This document shows, one piece after another, positions 1-7,722 of a stretch of 64,000 bases of DNA. The stretch spans positions 911,019 through 975,018 of the forward strand of contig NZ_JAATJA010000001.1 of the NCBI RefSeq assembly GCF_011927665.1. Direction: 5' to 3'. The stretch comes from Desulfobaculum xiamenense (GTDB lineage: Bacteria; Desulfobacterota; Desulfovibrionia; Desulfovibrionales; Desulfovibrionaceae). How positions within the stretch are numbered: the first letter of the stretch is position 1; every line of letters starts with the position of its first letter. A model generated the notes under the pieces. The model did no database searches and had not been told where the DNA came from. It saw only the letters and a list, made by a program, of their open reading frames with translations. The position numbers were made by a program, and so were the translations under genes.

Positions 1-259
1 CGGGAACCGGCTCATGCTCCACCACCGCCGACCACTGCCCAGGCAGCGCGGCAAGCAGAGCGTCGGCATCGGGCGGCACCCACGTCTGGACGACCTTTCC
101 GGCGGCCAGCGCCTCGGCGAAGAATTTCGTCAAGGCGAGCGATTCCAGATCGCGCGAGCCACGCGAATCGAGGGCGCGGCATATCCGCCCGCCGCCCGCG
201 AATACCCGGCTCCCCTCCTCCCGGTACGAGCCATCGACAGGGCGCAGGCCCTCAGTCAT
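1..259 (-). CDS. Class I SAM-dependent methyltransferase-like protein, N-terminal part
   Basis: Partial gene; it runs off the left edge, so only about 86 N-terminal residues are visible. The segment (VDGSYREEGSRVF, then GRICRAL and LTKFFAEALAAGKVV) resembles the leader that precedes the Rossmann domain in a family of class I methyltransferases. The catalytic domain is outside the window, so this rests on N-terminal resemblance only. The ATG at 259 overlaps the stop of the upstream small membrane protein gene by 8 bases, so the two are co-transcribed and probably translationally coupled. Confidence 0.5.
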   Translation of the reverse strand, partial: MTEGLRPVDGSYREEGSRVFAGGGRICRALDSRGSRDLESLALTKFFAEALAAGKVVQTWVPPDADALLAALPGQWSAVVEHEPVP

Positions 260-458
260 CACGCTCACCGGGGCGGAACAGCCGCCGGATGCGATGCCAG
301 AACAGCTTGAGCACCACGGCCAGGCCGGCCACTCCGCCAAGCAGCAATTGCAGCAGCATGCTTCCGGTTCCGGGGTCCAGATAGGCCCATGCGCAAGTGG
401 GCAAGGCAAGCTCTGCGACCATCGTCACGGCCACGAGGAACGACGCGAGTTTCAGCAT
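252..458 (-). CDS. Small membrane protein, 68 aa
   Basis: An N-terminal hydrophobic segment (residues 3-25, possibly a signal anchor) is followed by the motif YLDPGTGSMLLQ, a second hydrophobic helix and a basic tail (WHRIRRLFR). This type of tiny two-helix protein with a YLDPGTGS motif is widespread and lacks an assigned function. It overlaps the start of the methyltransferase-like gene by 8 bases. The predicted topology is inner membrane with the basic end in the cytoplasm. Confidence 0.65.
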   Translation of the reverse strand: MLKLASFLVAVTMVAELALPTCAWAYLDPGTGSMLLQLLLGGVAGLAVVLKLFWHRIRRLFRPGERDD

Positions 459-555
459 ATCGCCATCCCGGTGTTTGCGGTTCGCGATTCTCCACCCTCG
501 GTTATACGCGCCACGCCGCCGGATGGACAGATTTTTCCGCCCCGCGCGACGGACG

Positions 556-590
556 CAAAAAGGGCCGGGAGAGCTATGCTCTCCCGGCCC
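556..590 (-). terminator. Rho-independent terminator of the nrdD operon
   Basis: A 12-bp GC-rich stem (562-573 with 579-590, GGGCCGGGAGAG) with a 5-base loop is followed on the minus strand by a TTTTT run. It lies just after the stop of the small gene downstream of nrdD. Confidence 0.9.
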
Positions 591-619
591 GTACAGTCAG
601 CGGATATTCCGGCGGCGCG

Positions 620-853
620 TCAGTCGTCGTCACCACCATTGCGCACTGCGAGATCCCGGATGGCGTCCAGCGCCTCGCCGCGCGCTGTGGCCAGACGCTG
701 CCACTTCTTCTTTTCCTTCTTCAGCGCCTCCACGGTCTGGAGCAGATCGCGGATGGTGTGCGCGGGGTAGCCGTGCTTGGCGTACTGCCCCTTGCGCAGC
801 TCCTCGTCGTTGCGCTGGCGCAGCGCCGTGAGCTGTTGGGAATTGAGAATCAT
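620..853 (-). CDS. Hypothetical protein downstream of nrdD, 77 aa
   Basis: Small, charged, probably helical cytosolic protein starting MILNSQQL and ending in NGGDDD. I chose the ATG at 853 because a GGGAGG site lies 9 bases upstream; the longer frame to 877 has no better signal. The middle (LLQTVEALKKEKKKWQRL) is a likely coiled coil. It lies 40 bases after nrdD and before a strong terminator, so it shares the nrdD transcript. I do not recognise the family. It is not NrdG: there is no CxxxCxxC radical SAM motif. Confidence 0.65.
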   Translation of the reverse strand: MILNSQQLTALRQRNDEELRKGQYAKHGYPAHTIRDLLQTVEALKKEKKKWQRLATARGEALDAIRDLAVRNGGDDD

Positions 854-893
854 GGCATTGCCTCCCCGCAGGTCCACACCGTGCGGATGCGGG

Positions 894-2963
894 CTACGCG
901 CGCACGCAGAAGGAGTTCATGGAGTATTCCTTACGGTCCCGGTACTCCTCCTGCTTGCCCTTGTTCCAACGGTTCACGGGGCGGTAGTAGCCGACCACGC
1001 GGGTGTAGACCTCGGTCTCCTCTCCGCAGGTGGGGCAGGAGAAGTGCTCGCCGTAGATGTAGCCGTGGTCCTTGCACACCGAGAAGGTGGGCGTCACCGA
1101 GATATAGGGAATCTTGGTGTTGCCCATGGCGCGGATGAGGAAGCTCTTCACGCTCTCCTCGCTGGGCGCGGCCTCGCCGAGGAAGGTGTGGAACACGGTG
1201 CCGCCATTGTAGATGGTCTGGAGCTGGTCCTGATGCTCCAGAGCCTCGATGACGTCATCGGTGATGCCCACGGGCAAAAGCGTGGAGTTGGTGTAGTACG
1301 GCACGTCGTGGCCGGAGGTCTGGATGTCCTCGTACAGGCTCTTGTCGATCTTGGCGAGGCGGTAGCAGGTCCCTTCGCCGGGGGTCGCTTCGAGGTTGTA
1401 GAGGTTGCCGGTTTCCTCCTGGAAATCGACGATAAGCTTGCGCAGGTGCTCCAGCGTGCGACGCATGAGCCGCAGGCCGGACTCGGTCTCGATGCCCTTG
1501 CCGAGCAGGTTCAGGCACGCCTCGTGACCGCCGATGACGCCGATGGTGGAGAAGTGGCCCTTGTAGCCATTCTTCAGGTAGCGGCGCGAGAACGGGAACA
1601 TGCCCGCCTCAAGATTAGCGGTGACCAGCTTGCGCTTGAATTCGAGGGAATCCTTGGCAAGGGTGGCGTACTCGGTGACGAGGTCGAGGAAATCCTCCTC
1701 GTTGTTGGCGAGGTAGGCCAGCTTGGGCAGGTTGAGCGTGACCACGCCGATGGAGCCGGTCAGGTCGCCCGCGCCGAAGAGACCGCCGGTCTTCTTGCGG
1801 ATTTCGCGCAGGTCCATCTGCAGGCGGCAGCACATGGAACGCACGTCCTCGGGATTCAGGTCCGAGTTGATGAAATTCTGGAAGTACGGCGCGCCATAGC
1901 GGGCGGTCATCTTGAGCAGCAGCTTGCCAGCCTCGCTCTCCCACGGGAAGTCGTCGGTGACGTTGTAGGTCGGCACCGGGAAGGAGAAGATGCGGCCGTC
2001 GGCGTCGCCCTCGAACATGACTTCGAGGAAGGCGCGGTTGATCATCTCCATCTCCTCGGCATACTCGCCGTAGGTGGAGTCGATGAGCTTGCCGCCAAGG
2101 ATGACGGCCTCGTTGGCCATGTGCTTGGGCGGCACGAAGTCGAAGGTGAAGTTGGTGAACGGGCTCTGCCCGCCCCAGCGCGACGTGGTGTTCAGATTAT
2201 GCAGGAGCTTCTGCATCTGCTGCTTCACGTCGTGGTACGACAGGTTGTCGTGGCGCACGAAGGGAGCGAGATAGGTGTCCACGTTGTTGAAAGCCTGCGC
2301 ACCGGCCCACTCGTTCTGGAGCGTACCGAGGAAGTTCACCATCTGTCCGCACACGGCATCGAAATGCTTGGGCGGGGTCGAGGAACAACGGCCCTTGAGG
2401 TTGAAGCCCTCCAGCAGCAGGTCGCGAAGGCTCCAGCCGGAGCAGTAGCCCGCAAGACCAAAGGACAGGTCATGCAGGTGGAAATAACCGTGATTATGGG
2501 CCTGCCTCACTTCCTCGGGGTACTTCTCCAGCACGTAGCGCGCCTGAACGGAACCGGCCATGTGCAGGATGAGGCCCTGGAAGGAATGGACCATGTTCGA
2601 ATTCTCGTTCACGCGCCAATCGGACCGGTCGAGATAGCTCTCGATCATCTTGGAGATGTCGATGTAGGCCTGATTCTGGTTCCGCAGCTCGCGACGCTTC
2701 TCGCGGTAGATGATGTAGCGCTCAGCCACGCCGTACAGGCGGGCCTCCATGAGCACCTGCTGGACGGTATCCTGCACGTACTCCTGTTCGGGCACCTCGA
2801 CGCCGTCGGCGTCGATCTTCTCCTGCACCTTGCGGGCGAGGCGCTTGGAAAGCAGCGGGTCCTTGATGCCGCTCGAATTGAGGGCTTTGAGGATTGCACC
2901 GGCGATGCGGTCGGTGGACCAGGTTTCAAGACATCCGTCGCGTTTGAGAATCTGTTTGGGCAT
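894..2963 (-). CDS. nrdD: Anaerobic (class III) ribonucleoside-triphosphate reductase
   Basis: Oxygen-sensitive glycyl-radical enzyme that reduces NTPs to dNTPs in the cytosol. The 689-aa product has an N-terminal ATP-cone (about residues 3-95, starting MPKQILKRDG), the ten-stranded barrel core, a zinc site near the C-terminus (C630, H633, C643, C646) and the glycyl-radical loop RVVGYYRPV with Gly658. The ATG at 2963 has GGAG upstream; a longer frame to 3179 would run through the riboswitch and is rejected. A cobalamin riboswitch sits in the 5' leader, so the gene is probably turned down when B12 allows a class II reductase to work. The activase NrdG that installs the radical is not encoded nearby. 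Confidence 0.95.
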   Translation of the reverse strand: MPKQILKRDGCLETWSTDRIAGAILKALNSSGIKDPLLSKRLARKVQEKIDADGVEVPEQEYVQDTVQQVLMEARLYGVAERYIIYREKRRELRNQNQAYIDISKMIESYLDRSDWRVNENSNMVHSFQGLILHMAGSVQARYVLEKYPEEVRQAHNHGYFHLHDLSFGLAGYCSGWSLRDLLLEGFNLKGRCSSTPPKHFDAVCGQMVNFLGTLQNEWAGAQAFNNVDTYLAPFVRHDNLSYHDVKQQMQKLLHNLNTTSRWGGQSPFTNFTFDFVPPKHMANEAVILGGKLIDSTYGEYAEEMEMINRAFLEVMFEGDADGRIFSFPVPTYNVTDDFPWESEAGKLLLKMTARYGAPYFQNFINSDLNPEDVRSMCCRLQMDLREIRKKTGGLFGAGDLTGSIGVVTLNLPKLAYLANNEEDFLDLVTEYATLAKDSLEFKRKLVTANLEAGMFPFSRRYLKNGYKGHFSTIGVIGGHEACLNLLGKGIETESGLRLMRRTLEHLRKLIVDFQEETGNLYNLEATPGEGTCYRLAKIDKSLYEDIQTSGHDVPYYTNSTLLPVGITDDVIEALEHQDQLQTIYNGGTVFHTFLGEAAPSEESVKSFLIRAMGNTKIPYISVTPTFSVCKDHGYIYGEHFSCPTCGEETEVYTRVVGYYRPVNRWNKGKQEEYRDRKEYSMNSFCVRA

Positions 2964-3149
2964 CGGGTCTCCGCTGACAGCACAAGAGGCACGCAAGGCC
3001 GCAAGGGAAGAGTCCGCTGCGGTCACTGCGGCCGAAAAGCCGTCATGCCATGATCTTTGTTCCCGGCGGCACATCCGTGACATGGCCGCGGGCAGGTTGG
3101 ATGGAAACGATTCCCGTTCGGTTCGGCGGACATGCATCCGCCCCGGACG

Positions 3150-3295
3150 GGAACGCTTCAGGCTGGGTGGCTGGCTCATTCCACTTCAAAACGCCCCAAA
3201 AGGACGTATCGAAGACGGATAAATCACAGCGGCGGAACCGCTCCGGACTCGCACCGGATTCCCTCGCGCGCCCGGTCTGGCGCACCTGAAGTCTT
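3150..3295 (-). ncRNA. Cobalamin (B12) riboswitch aptamer in the nrdD leader
   Basis: On the minus strand the leader carries the hallmark core in order: GGTGC, then GAGGGAATCCGGTGCGAGTC, CGGAGCGGTTCCGCCGCTGT, and a downstream B12-box-like GAGCCAGCCACCCAGCC. The ends pair through CTTCAGG (near 3287-3293) and CCTGAAG (near 3157-3163). Riboswitches of this family bind adenosylcobalamin and lower expression. B12 control of B12-independent isozymes such as NrdDG is known in other bacteria. Between the aptamer and nrdD lie strong helices (GGCGGA/TCCGCC and CGTTCCCGT/ACGGGAA), but no clear U-run, so the switching mechanism is not evident. Confidence 0.88.
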
Positions 3296-3299
3296 CAAG

Positions 3300-3799
3300 C
3301 AATCGAGTGCGCGGTACTAGCAAAAACCCCCACCCCATTCAAGGCCGAAATGCCGCGATTTTCGGGGATATCCTCGCATAGCGTCGTACCCTCTCCACCC
3401 CGCGAGGCAACACTGGCAACGCCTCCCCACCACTTCGTCACCACGCGGACACACCCCGCCAAGGCGTTTTTCTCGCGAAAACGCCCATAGGGCGGATTGG
3501 GGGGGGGGCGGGGACGTGAATACTGGCCAACTCACAACTCAGATATACTGGAGGAGTAACCACTTGATGAGATGCATTACAGACGTTTTTGGAAGGCATC
3601 GGATTCGAAAGACATCAAAATATACTTAATAACTTTTTAAAAATATCCAAAACGAAAAGATTACTACTTCCGCAATATTAAATGTGTCCCCTACCGTTTA
3701 GACACTCAATAATATTATTTTATCCCGTAATACAGGAAACACTGGCCGCATTTCCACAATCTACCGTTGAATTCCAAAAAACAAACCAATCCAAGAGGG
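3300..3799. other. Intergenic region entering the AT-rich hxs island
   Basis: No credible gene. The first 230 bases are GC-rich, with C- and G-runs near 3326 and 3500. From about 3540 the composition shifts sharply to AT-rich (for example around 3620-3780), marking the left boundary of the hxs island. The short frame 3317-3535 has no family resemblance and is not called. The promoter for the nrdD leader should lie just above 3300, but I could not assign its elements with confidence. Confidence 0.6.
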
Positions 3800-4360
3800 T
3801 CAAGGTGTTAAGGCTATCGTAGCGTTGATTTTTTCAAGAAGGCTAGAACTAGGAATCCCGTCTGTCGGCAAGCCATGCTCAATTTGAAACAACAAAATCG
3901 CACGTTTTGTCGCAGTTCCAAACTTACCATCCACTTCCCCAACAGGATAGCCGAGTTTTTTTAACCCCCTCTGTATTTGCTCCACTAAATATTGCGCAGC
4001 TTGAGGCGCAGAGACAGGCTTTTCCTTGGCTACCTTGGGGGTGGAATAGATTGGGCTGGGACTCACGGGAGACTTAGGAGCGGGGCTATAATAGTAGCCC
4101 CCAGAGGACGAATAATGGCTTCGATGACTGCTATGGCTCCTGTGACTACTGTGACTTCGATGGCTCCGATGCCCTGCAATCATCAATTTTTGGTCTGGCT
4201 GCGCATAGTCTAGAAAAAAAAGACTATCATCTTGCTGATTGGCTGATGAAATGCCCTCAAGATTAGGCGGCCCCGCATACCCTTGTTCTGCATCTACACC
4301 TATTGAAGAAGCCAAAATTGCGGCTAGCGCAATTTCTTTCATTTTTCCAGCCTTGATCAT
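3800..4360 (-). CDS. hxsA: His-Xaa-Ser repeat protein HxsA, predicted modified and exported target
   Basis: 186 aa. It has an N-terminal signal-peptide-like segment (basic start, then hydrophobic residues 9-20, with Ala-rich cleavage possibilities near 24-29). Seven consecutive His-Xaa-Ser triplets follow at residues 64-84 (HRS, HRS, HSS, HRS, HSS, HRS, HYS), then a Ser/Pro/Tyr-rich linker. The C-terminal peptidoglycan-binding-like domain spans about 122-180 (RGLKKLGYPVGEVDGKFG). This is the architecture of the HxsA family, always found with two radical SAM proteins and HxsD. The inferred role is to be the peptide substrate, modified at the repeat and then exported to the cell wall. It is the last gene of hxsDBCA, 16 bases after hxsC; AGGGTGAG lies before the ATG. 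Confidence 0.88.
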   Translation of the reverse strand: MIKAGKMKEIALAAILASSIGVDAEQGYAGPPNLEGISSANQQDDSLFFLDYAQPDQKLMIAGHRSHRSHSSHRSHSSHRSHYSSSGGYYYSPAPKSPVSPSPIYSTPKVAKEKPVSAPQAAQYLVEQIQRGLKKLGYPVGEVDGKFGTATKRAILLFQIEHGLPTDGIPSSSLLEKINATIALTP

Positions 4361-4376
4361 AATCTCACCCTAATAT

Positions 4377-5483
4377 TTATTTTATAGCCTGAATTCCCCT
4401 GCTATGTTTATCCACACCAGCGAAGAAAATCCCCCCGCATAACTCTTTCTTCATGCAATCTGTGCACATGTCAATATACCTCACTTTCCAATTGCATATT
4501 GATTTAACACAATACTGCCAAAGGACTTCATGAACGACGCAAAGCTGGTGGTTGAATATTGACACAGGAATCCCTGTTCTCACGAAATTTTTAACGGCTT
4601 CTTTCAGTTCATCTTGATAATCCACTGGATCGACCCATAGGGTTTCAATATTCTTTCTTGCCAAGCCAATCGGCTCCATCCCCATTAGAGCCACACGCCC
4701 CACAAAAGGCATATTTTTGGAAACAAAATCTGCCCATTTCTGAAGCCTTGAAACATTGGGGGAGAGAATGACATTTCTCAGTTCAATATTAGCTGACAAT
4801 TTGCCCAGATGATGCAACGCCTCCATCGTTTCCCAAAATGCTCCATTAACACCGACCAACGCATCATGCACAAAAGGAGTATCTGCATACAACGGAACAC
4901 AGAACGTGACGCTATCATCAGAAGCATCGACGATTTCCAATGCTTTTTGCGCATCCTTCAAGACTCGTGCATTTGTCAAAAGCTGTATATTGGCTCCTGG
5001 CAAATACTGCCTGACATACCCAATTAGGCGAACAAAATCATCATAATATAGCAATGGTTCACCACCAGTAATAGCAATCACTTCCGGGACAACATTTACT
5101 AAAGACAATATATCCTTTACTTCTTCATAGAATTTCCTTTGATGCACACAAGGCGGCTGAGGACACATCACACATCTACTATTACAGTTGTCTGTAACCA
5201 AGAAAGCATTCTCATCAGAATTATTTTCAAAAACAACGAACAAATCCCCCACACTATTTATTCTAACTATATCGCCATCTTTCAAAATGATCCGCTGTGT
5301 ACTGTACCACGCCGGACTAGTGAAAACGCCTACATTCGGTTGTCCGCACCTAATCAACCCAAAACCCCTCTCCGCAGGAAAAGCAAGCAAGTATGAAATA
5401 CCTTTATCATCTTCCTTGACTAAATCGACTCTCCCCACCTCGTACCCTTCAATGTTGTAGGCTATTCCACGATATGCTAGCAT
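4377..5483 (-). CDS. hxsC: Radical SAM protein HxsC
   Basis: 368 aa. The radical SAM cluster motif is CNSRCVMC (C100, C104, C107), followed by a TGGEPLL SAM-contact motif and a cysteine-containing C-terminus (CTDCMKKELCGG), which suggests an extra metal site. In the Hxs system this is the second of the paired radical SAM enzymes; it presumably acts on the His-Xaa-Ser repeat of HxsA. I chose the ATG at 5483 because GGAG precedes it and it starts 5 bases after the hxsB stop. The longer frame to 5561 would overlap hxsB. The N-terminal 95 residues form a separate small domain. Confidence 0.88.
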   Translation of the reverse strand: MLAYRGIAYNIEGYEVGRVDLVKEDDKGISYLLAFPAERGFGLIRCGQPNVGVFTSPAWYSTQRIILKDGDIVRINSVGDLFVVFENNSDENAFLVTDNCNSRCVMCPQPPCVHQRKFYEEVKDILSLVNVVPEVIAITGGEPLLYYDDFVRLIGYVRQYLPGANIQLLTNARVLKDAQKALEIVDASDDSVTFCVPLYADTPFVHDALVGVNGAFWETMEALHHLGKLSANIELRNVILSPNVSRLQKWADFVSKNMPFVGRVALMGMEPIGLARKNIETLWVDPVDYQDELKEAVKNFVRTGIPVSIFNHQLCVVHEVLWQYCVKSICNWKVRYIDMCTDCMKKELCGGIFFAGVDKHSRGIQAIK

Positions 5484-5487
5484 AACA

Positions 5488-6939
5488 TTACTCCACGACC
5501 ACGTCGCCCAAAGGGCGTCGGCACGCCCAAGCCCAACACAGGTCAACCACAAAAGAATCATCCGACCGAAGCAGCTCCATCAAAAAATCAAACACTGCTT
5601 TATTTTTTTGGCACTGATGGTCTTTTGGCTTAATGCTAATTCGCCTTCCAAGTTCGAAAAAATTTCTAACGGGGTCAGTACCACAGTAAGGCGAATACGC
5701 ACACCAAGCGCATCCAGGCAGAGATTCGATTACCGAATCTTTAAGAATATCATATAGCTTTTCGCTGACAAACCACTCTTGTCTACTGTCTTCCAAAACA
5801 TTCCCAAGAAAAAAATTCCGTTCCCCTGTCATTCTACAAAGCATCCTAGCTTCATCGGACACAAAAACATCCCCATTTGTCTCGTATACCATCCCACATA
5901 TTGCAGCTCCAGCTGGAGACTGCAAATCGACAAAACCACACGAAAACGGTGTAAGAATCCTTGAAAGAAGAATAGAGGCATATTCTTCAGCGAAGTCCAC
6001 CCCGCCCCTATTAATCTCAATGATATACCGGATTGCATCTATATATGCATCAAGAAATGTTTCAACACTATACGACAGCTCGTTTTTGTTTTCATAAGCA
6101 TATCCATACGGATTCATTGACCGTAAGAATATGGACTTAAATCCTCTAGCAACATATTCATCTACCACATCTTTCAGACGATGAACATTCCCCTTGTGAA
6201 TAGTAAGAAGCGCAGCAACCCTATCAACCCCACCATGTCTAAGCCTATTCACACCGTCTACCACAGATTGATAAGTACCATACCCACATTTTGTGAGACG
6301 ACAGCTATTATGCAGCGCTTCCGGGCCATCCAAAGACGTCGAAATTTCGATATCATGCTCGTTGATGAATTCAATTTGTTCGTCGCTTAACATAGTAAGG
6401 TTTGTACAAATCACAAATCCAACATCCCTACCATTGGGAACAACTTCTTCTGCATATCTTACAGCATGCTTAACTGCATCAAAGTTTAAGAGTGGTTCAC
6501 CTCCTTGAAATTCAATCTTAACATAAGAAGACGGACTCTCAAAAATTGCATCAATTATCCCCTCTACAACCTCCGGTCCCATATCGATTTCGACGGAGCT
6601 ATCATCGCTTGCCGCAGAAGCATGACAATACAAGCATTTCTGATTACACCTATGGGTGACAACCATCATGTGCAAAGATGTAGATTCAAATAGAAACCTC
6701 TTCTTCGTTCTGTACCTCGTTGAATAATGACCAAGTAACGCTTCATTAAATTCTTTACATACGAAAAATTTACTTTCCAAATCAAGAAACAACTCACAGC
6801 TTCTTTCCAACTGCATATTTACAAACTTTTTAAAGTCATAATTGCTTAAAAAATGATATTCGCCAATATCATTAGTAATTAGTACGTGATCTCCCCTTCT
6901 TCGGAAATTAAATGGCAATATTAAATATGGCTCTTGCAT
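5488..6939 (-). CDS. hxsB: Radical SAM protein HxsB
   Basis: 483 aa. Starts MQEPYLILPFNF, typical of the family, and has the cluster motif CNQKCLYC (C98, C102, C105), FQGGEPLL as the SAM motif, and a SPASM-like C-terminus with Cys residues in AAICGMVYETNGDVF, CAWCAYSPYCG and HQCQ. It should use reductive cleavage of SAM, with auxiliary clusters, to modify a peptide. I chose the ATG at 6939, one base after the hxsD stop, because GGAAG precedes it; the upstream start at 6972 would overlap hxsD by 32 bases. It forms the enzyme pair with HxsC. Confidence 0.9.
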   Translation of the reverse strand: MQEPYLILPFNFRRRGDHVLITNDIGEYHFLSNYDFKKFVNMQLERSCELFLDLESKFFVCKEFNEALLGHYSTRYRTKKRFLFESTSLHMMVVTHRCNQKCLYCHASAASDDSSVEIDMGPEVVEGIIDAIFESPSSYVKIEFQGGEPLLNFDAVKHAVRYAEEVVPNGRDVGFVICTNLTMLSDEQIEFINEHDIEISTSLDGPEALHNSCRLTKCGYGTYQSVVDGVNRLRHGGVDRVAALLTIHKGNVHRLKDVVDEYVARGFKSIFLRSMNPYGYAYENKNELSYSVETFLDAYIDAIRYIIEINRGGVDFAEEYASILLSRILTPFSCGFVDLQSPAGAAICGMVYETNGDVFVSDEARMLCRMTGERNFFLGNVLEDSRQEWFVSEKLYDILKDSVIESLPGCAWCAYSPYCGTDPVRNFFELGRRISIKPKDHQCQKNKAVFDFLMELLRSDDSFVVDLCWAWACRRPLGDVVVE

Positions 6940-6940
6940 A

Positions 6941-7279
6941 TTATTCTTCCACTTTGCGGGACAGGCTTCCAAAAGGAAGCTTTAGACTTGATTCTATCGC
7001 CTTAGCGACTAACAAGTCTCTCATTGCCCCAAATTTATTTTCCAAAACAATTCGCAACTGGTTATCCAACACGGCCTCACGAAACTTTTTTTCAATTTCA
7101 GCAGTCACAAGATAGTCATCTTCGACAATTTCGACCCAAATACATTCTTCATCCTGCCCAATATTGCAGGCGAACAAATTACTATGCTCATAAGCCGCAC
7201 GCTGAACGGCTTCCAAGTAAAAAGACCGAAGACAAAAACACATTCGAAATCGCGTCTGCTTTGTCATTTTCTCTTGCAT
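6941..7279 (-). CDS. hxsD: HxsD, small partner of the His-Xaa-Ser system
   Basis: 112 aa, first gene of the hxs operon. Sequence features are YLEAVQRAAYEHSN, a central acidic stretch (EECIWVEIVEDDY) and AVLDNQLR. Size, position and neighbours fit HxsD; a role in recognising or presenting the substrate is plausible but unproven. Two starts are possible, 7279 and an ATG four codons downstream (7267); neither has a strong ribosome-binding site. Like the rest of the locus it is much richer in AT than the flanking genes. Confidence 0.8.
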   Translation of the reverse strand: MQEKMTKQTRFRMCFCLRSFYLEAVQRAAYEHSNLFACNIGQDEECIWVEIVEDDYLVTAEIEKKFREAVLDNQLRIVLENKFGAMRDLLVAKAIESSLKLPFGSLSRKVEE

Positions 7280-7664
7280 TTAATTGCCTACGTAAAGAAT
7301 TTAAAAAACAAAGCAATATAGCAACAAGCGTACAGCCGTTAGCAACGACTACAACCTAAAAACTAATACCACAACAACGCCAACCTAATATAATCCACAA
7401 AGCCAGGCCATGTCACTCCAACCATTACGGAAGAATAAAGTTCTCTGAAAGTCATACCACCGGCAACTTACAAAATGCTCATTCTTGGCTGGAGAGCGTC
7501 CTCAAATAGCCGCAGCGCCTCCACCCCAACAAGCGACAACACGAGAGGACGTGCGCGACTCCAACCTTGGGATACCAGACTTGTTAACACGATCTCTGGC
7601 ACACCTCCAGCACGACTTCTAACTTGGCTAGTGTATCCAGTCGAATAGGGACGTCTCCACACGA
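7280..7664. other. Intergenic region, right boundary of the hxs island
   Basis: AT-rich to about 7470, then returning to normal composition. It must contain the hxs promoter. I see no gene: the minus-strand frame 7468-7677 overlaps the ssb terminator and has no recognisable features. I found no inverted terminal repeats, tRNA or transposase that would show how the island entered. Confidence 0.55.
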
Positions 7665-7700
7665 AAAAACCGCCCACAGGGTGTCCCTGCGGGCGGTTTC
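7664..7700 (-). terminator. Terminator after ssb
   Basis: Stem AACCGCCCGCAGGG pairing with CCCTGTGGGCGGTT (minus strand), followed by TTTTTT. It closes the accC-to-ssb gene run. Confidence 0.9.
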
Positions 7701-7722
7701 GATTGATTCATATCCGAACGGC

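Noticed and set aside
777-3053. Plus-strand open frame of 758 codons
   Set aside because: It is antisense to nrdD, whose domains and riboswitch are unmistakable; the frame is a product of high GC codon bias.
2964-3179. N-terminal extension of NrdD to 3179
   Set aside because: The extension would translate the cobalamin riboswitch. The ATG at 2963 has a ribosome-binding site and gives the normal ATP-cone start.
3317-3535. 72-codon minus-strand frame between nrdD and hxs
   Set aside because: It crosses C-runs, has no features and no family resemblance, and lies where the nrdD promoter is expected.
4126-4175. Short tandem units in DNA suggestive of a CRISPR-like or satellite repeat
   Set aside because: They encode the His-Xaa-Ser triplets of HxsA; there are no spacers and no cas genes. 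I saw no CRISPR array anywhere in the window.
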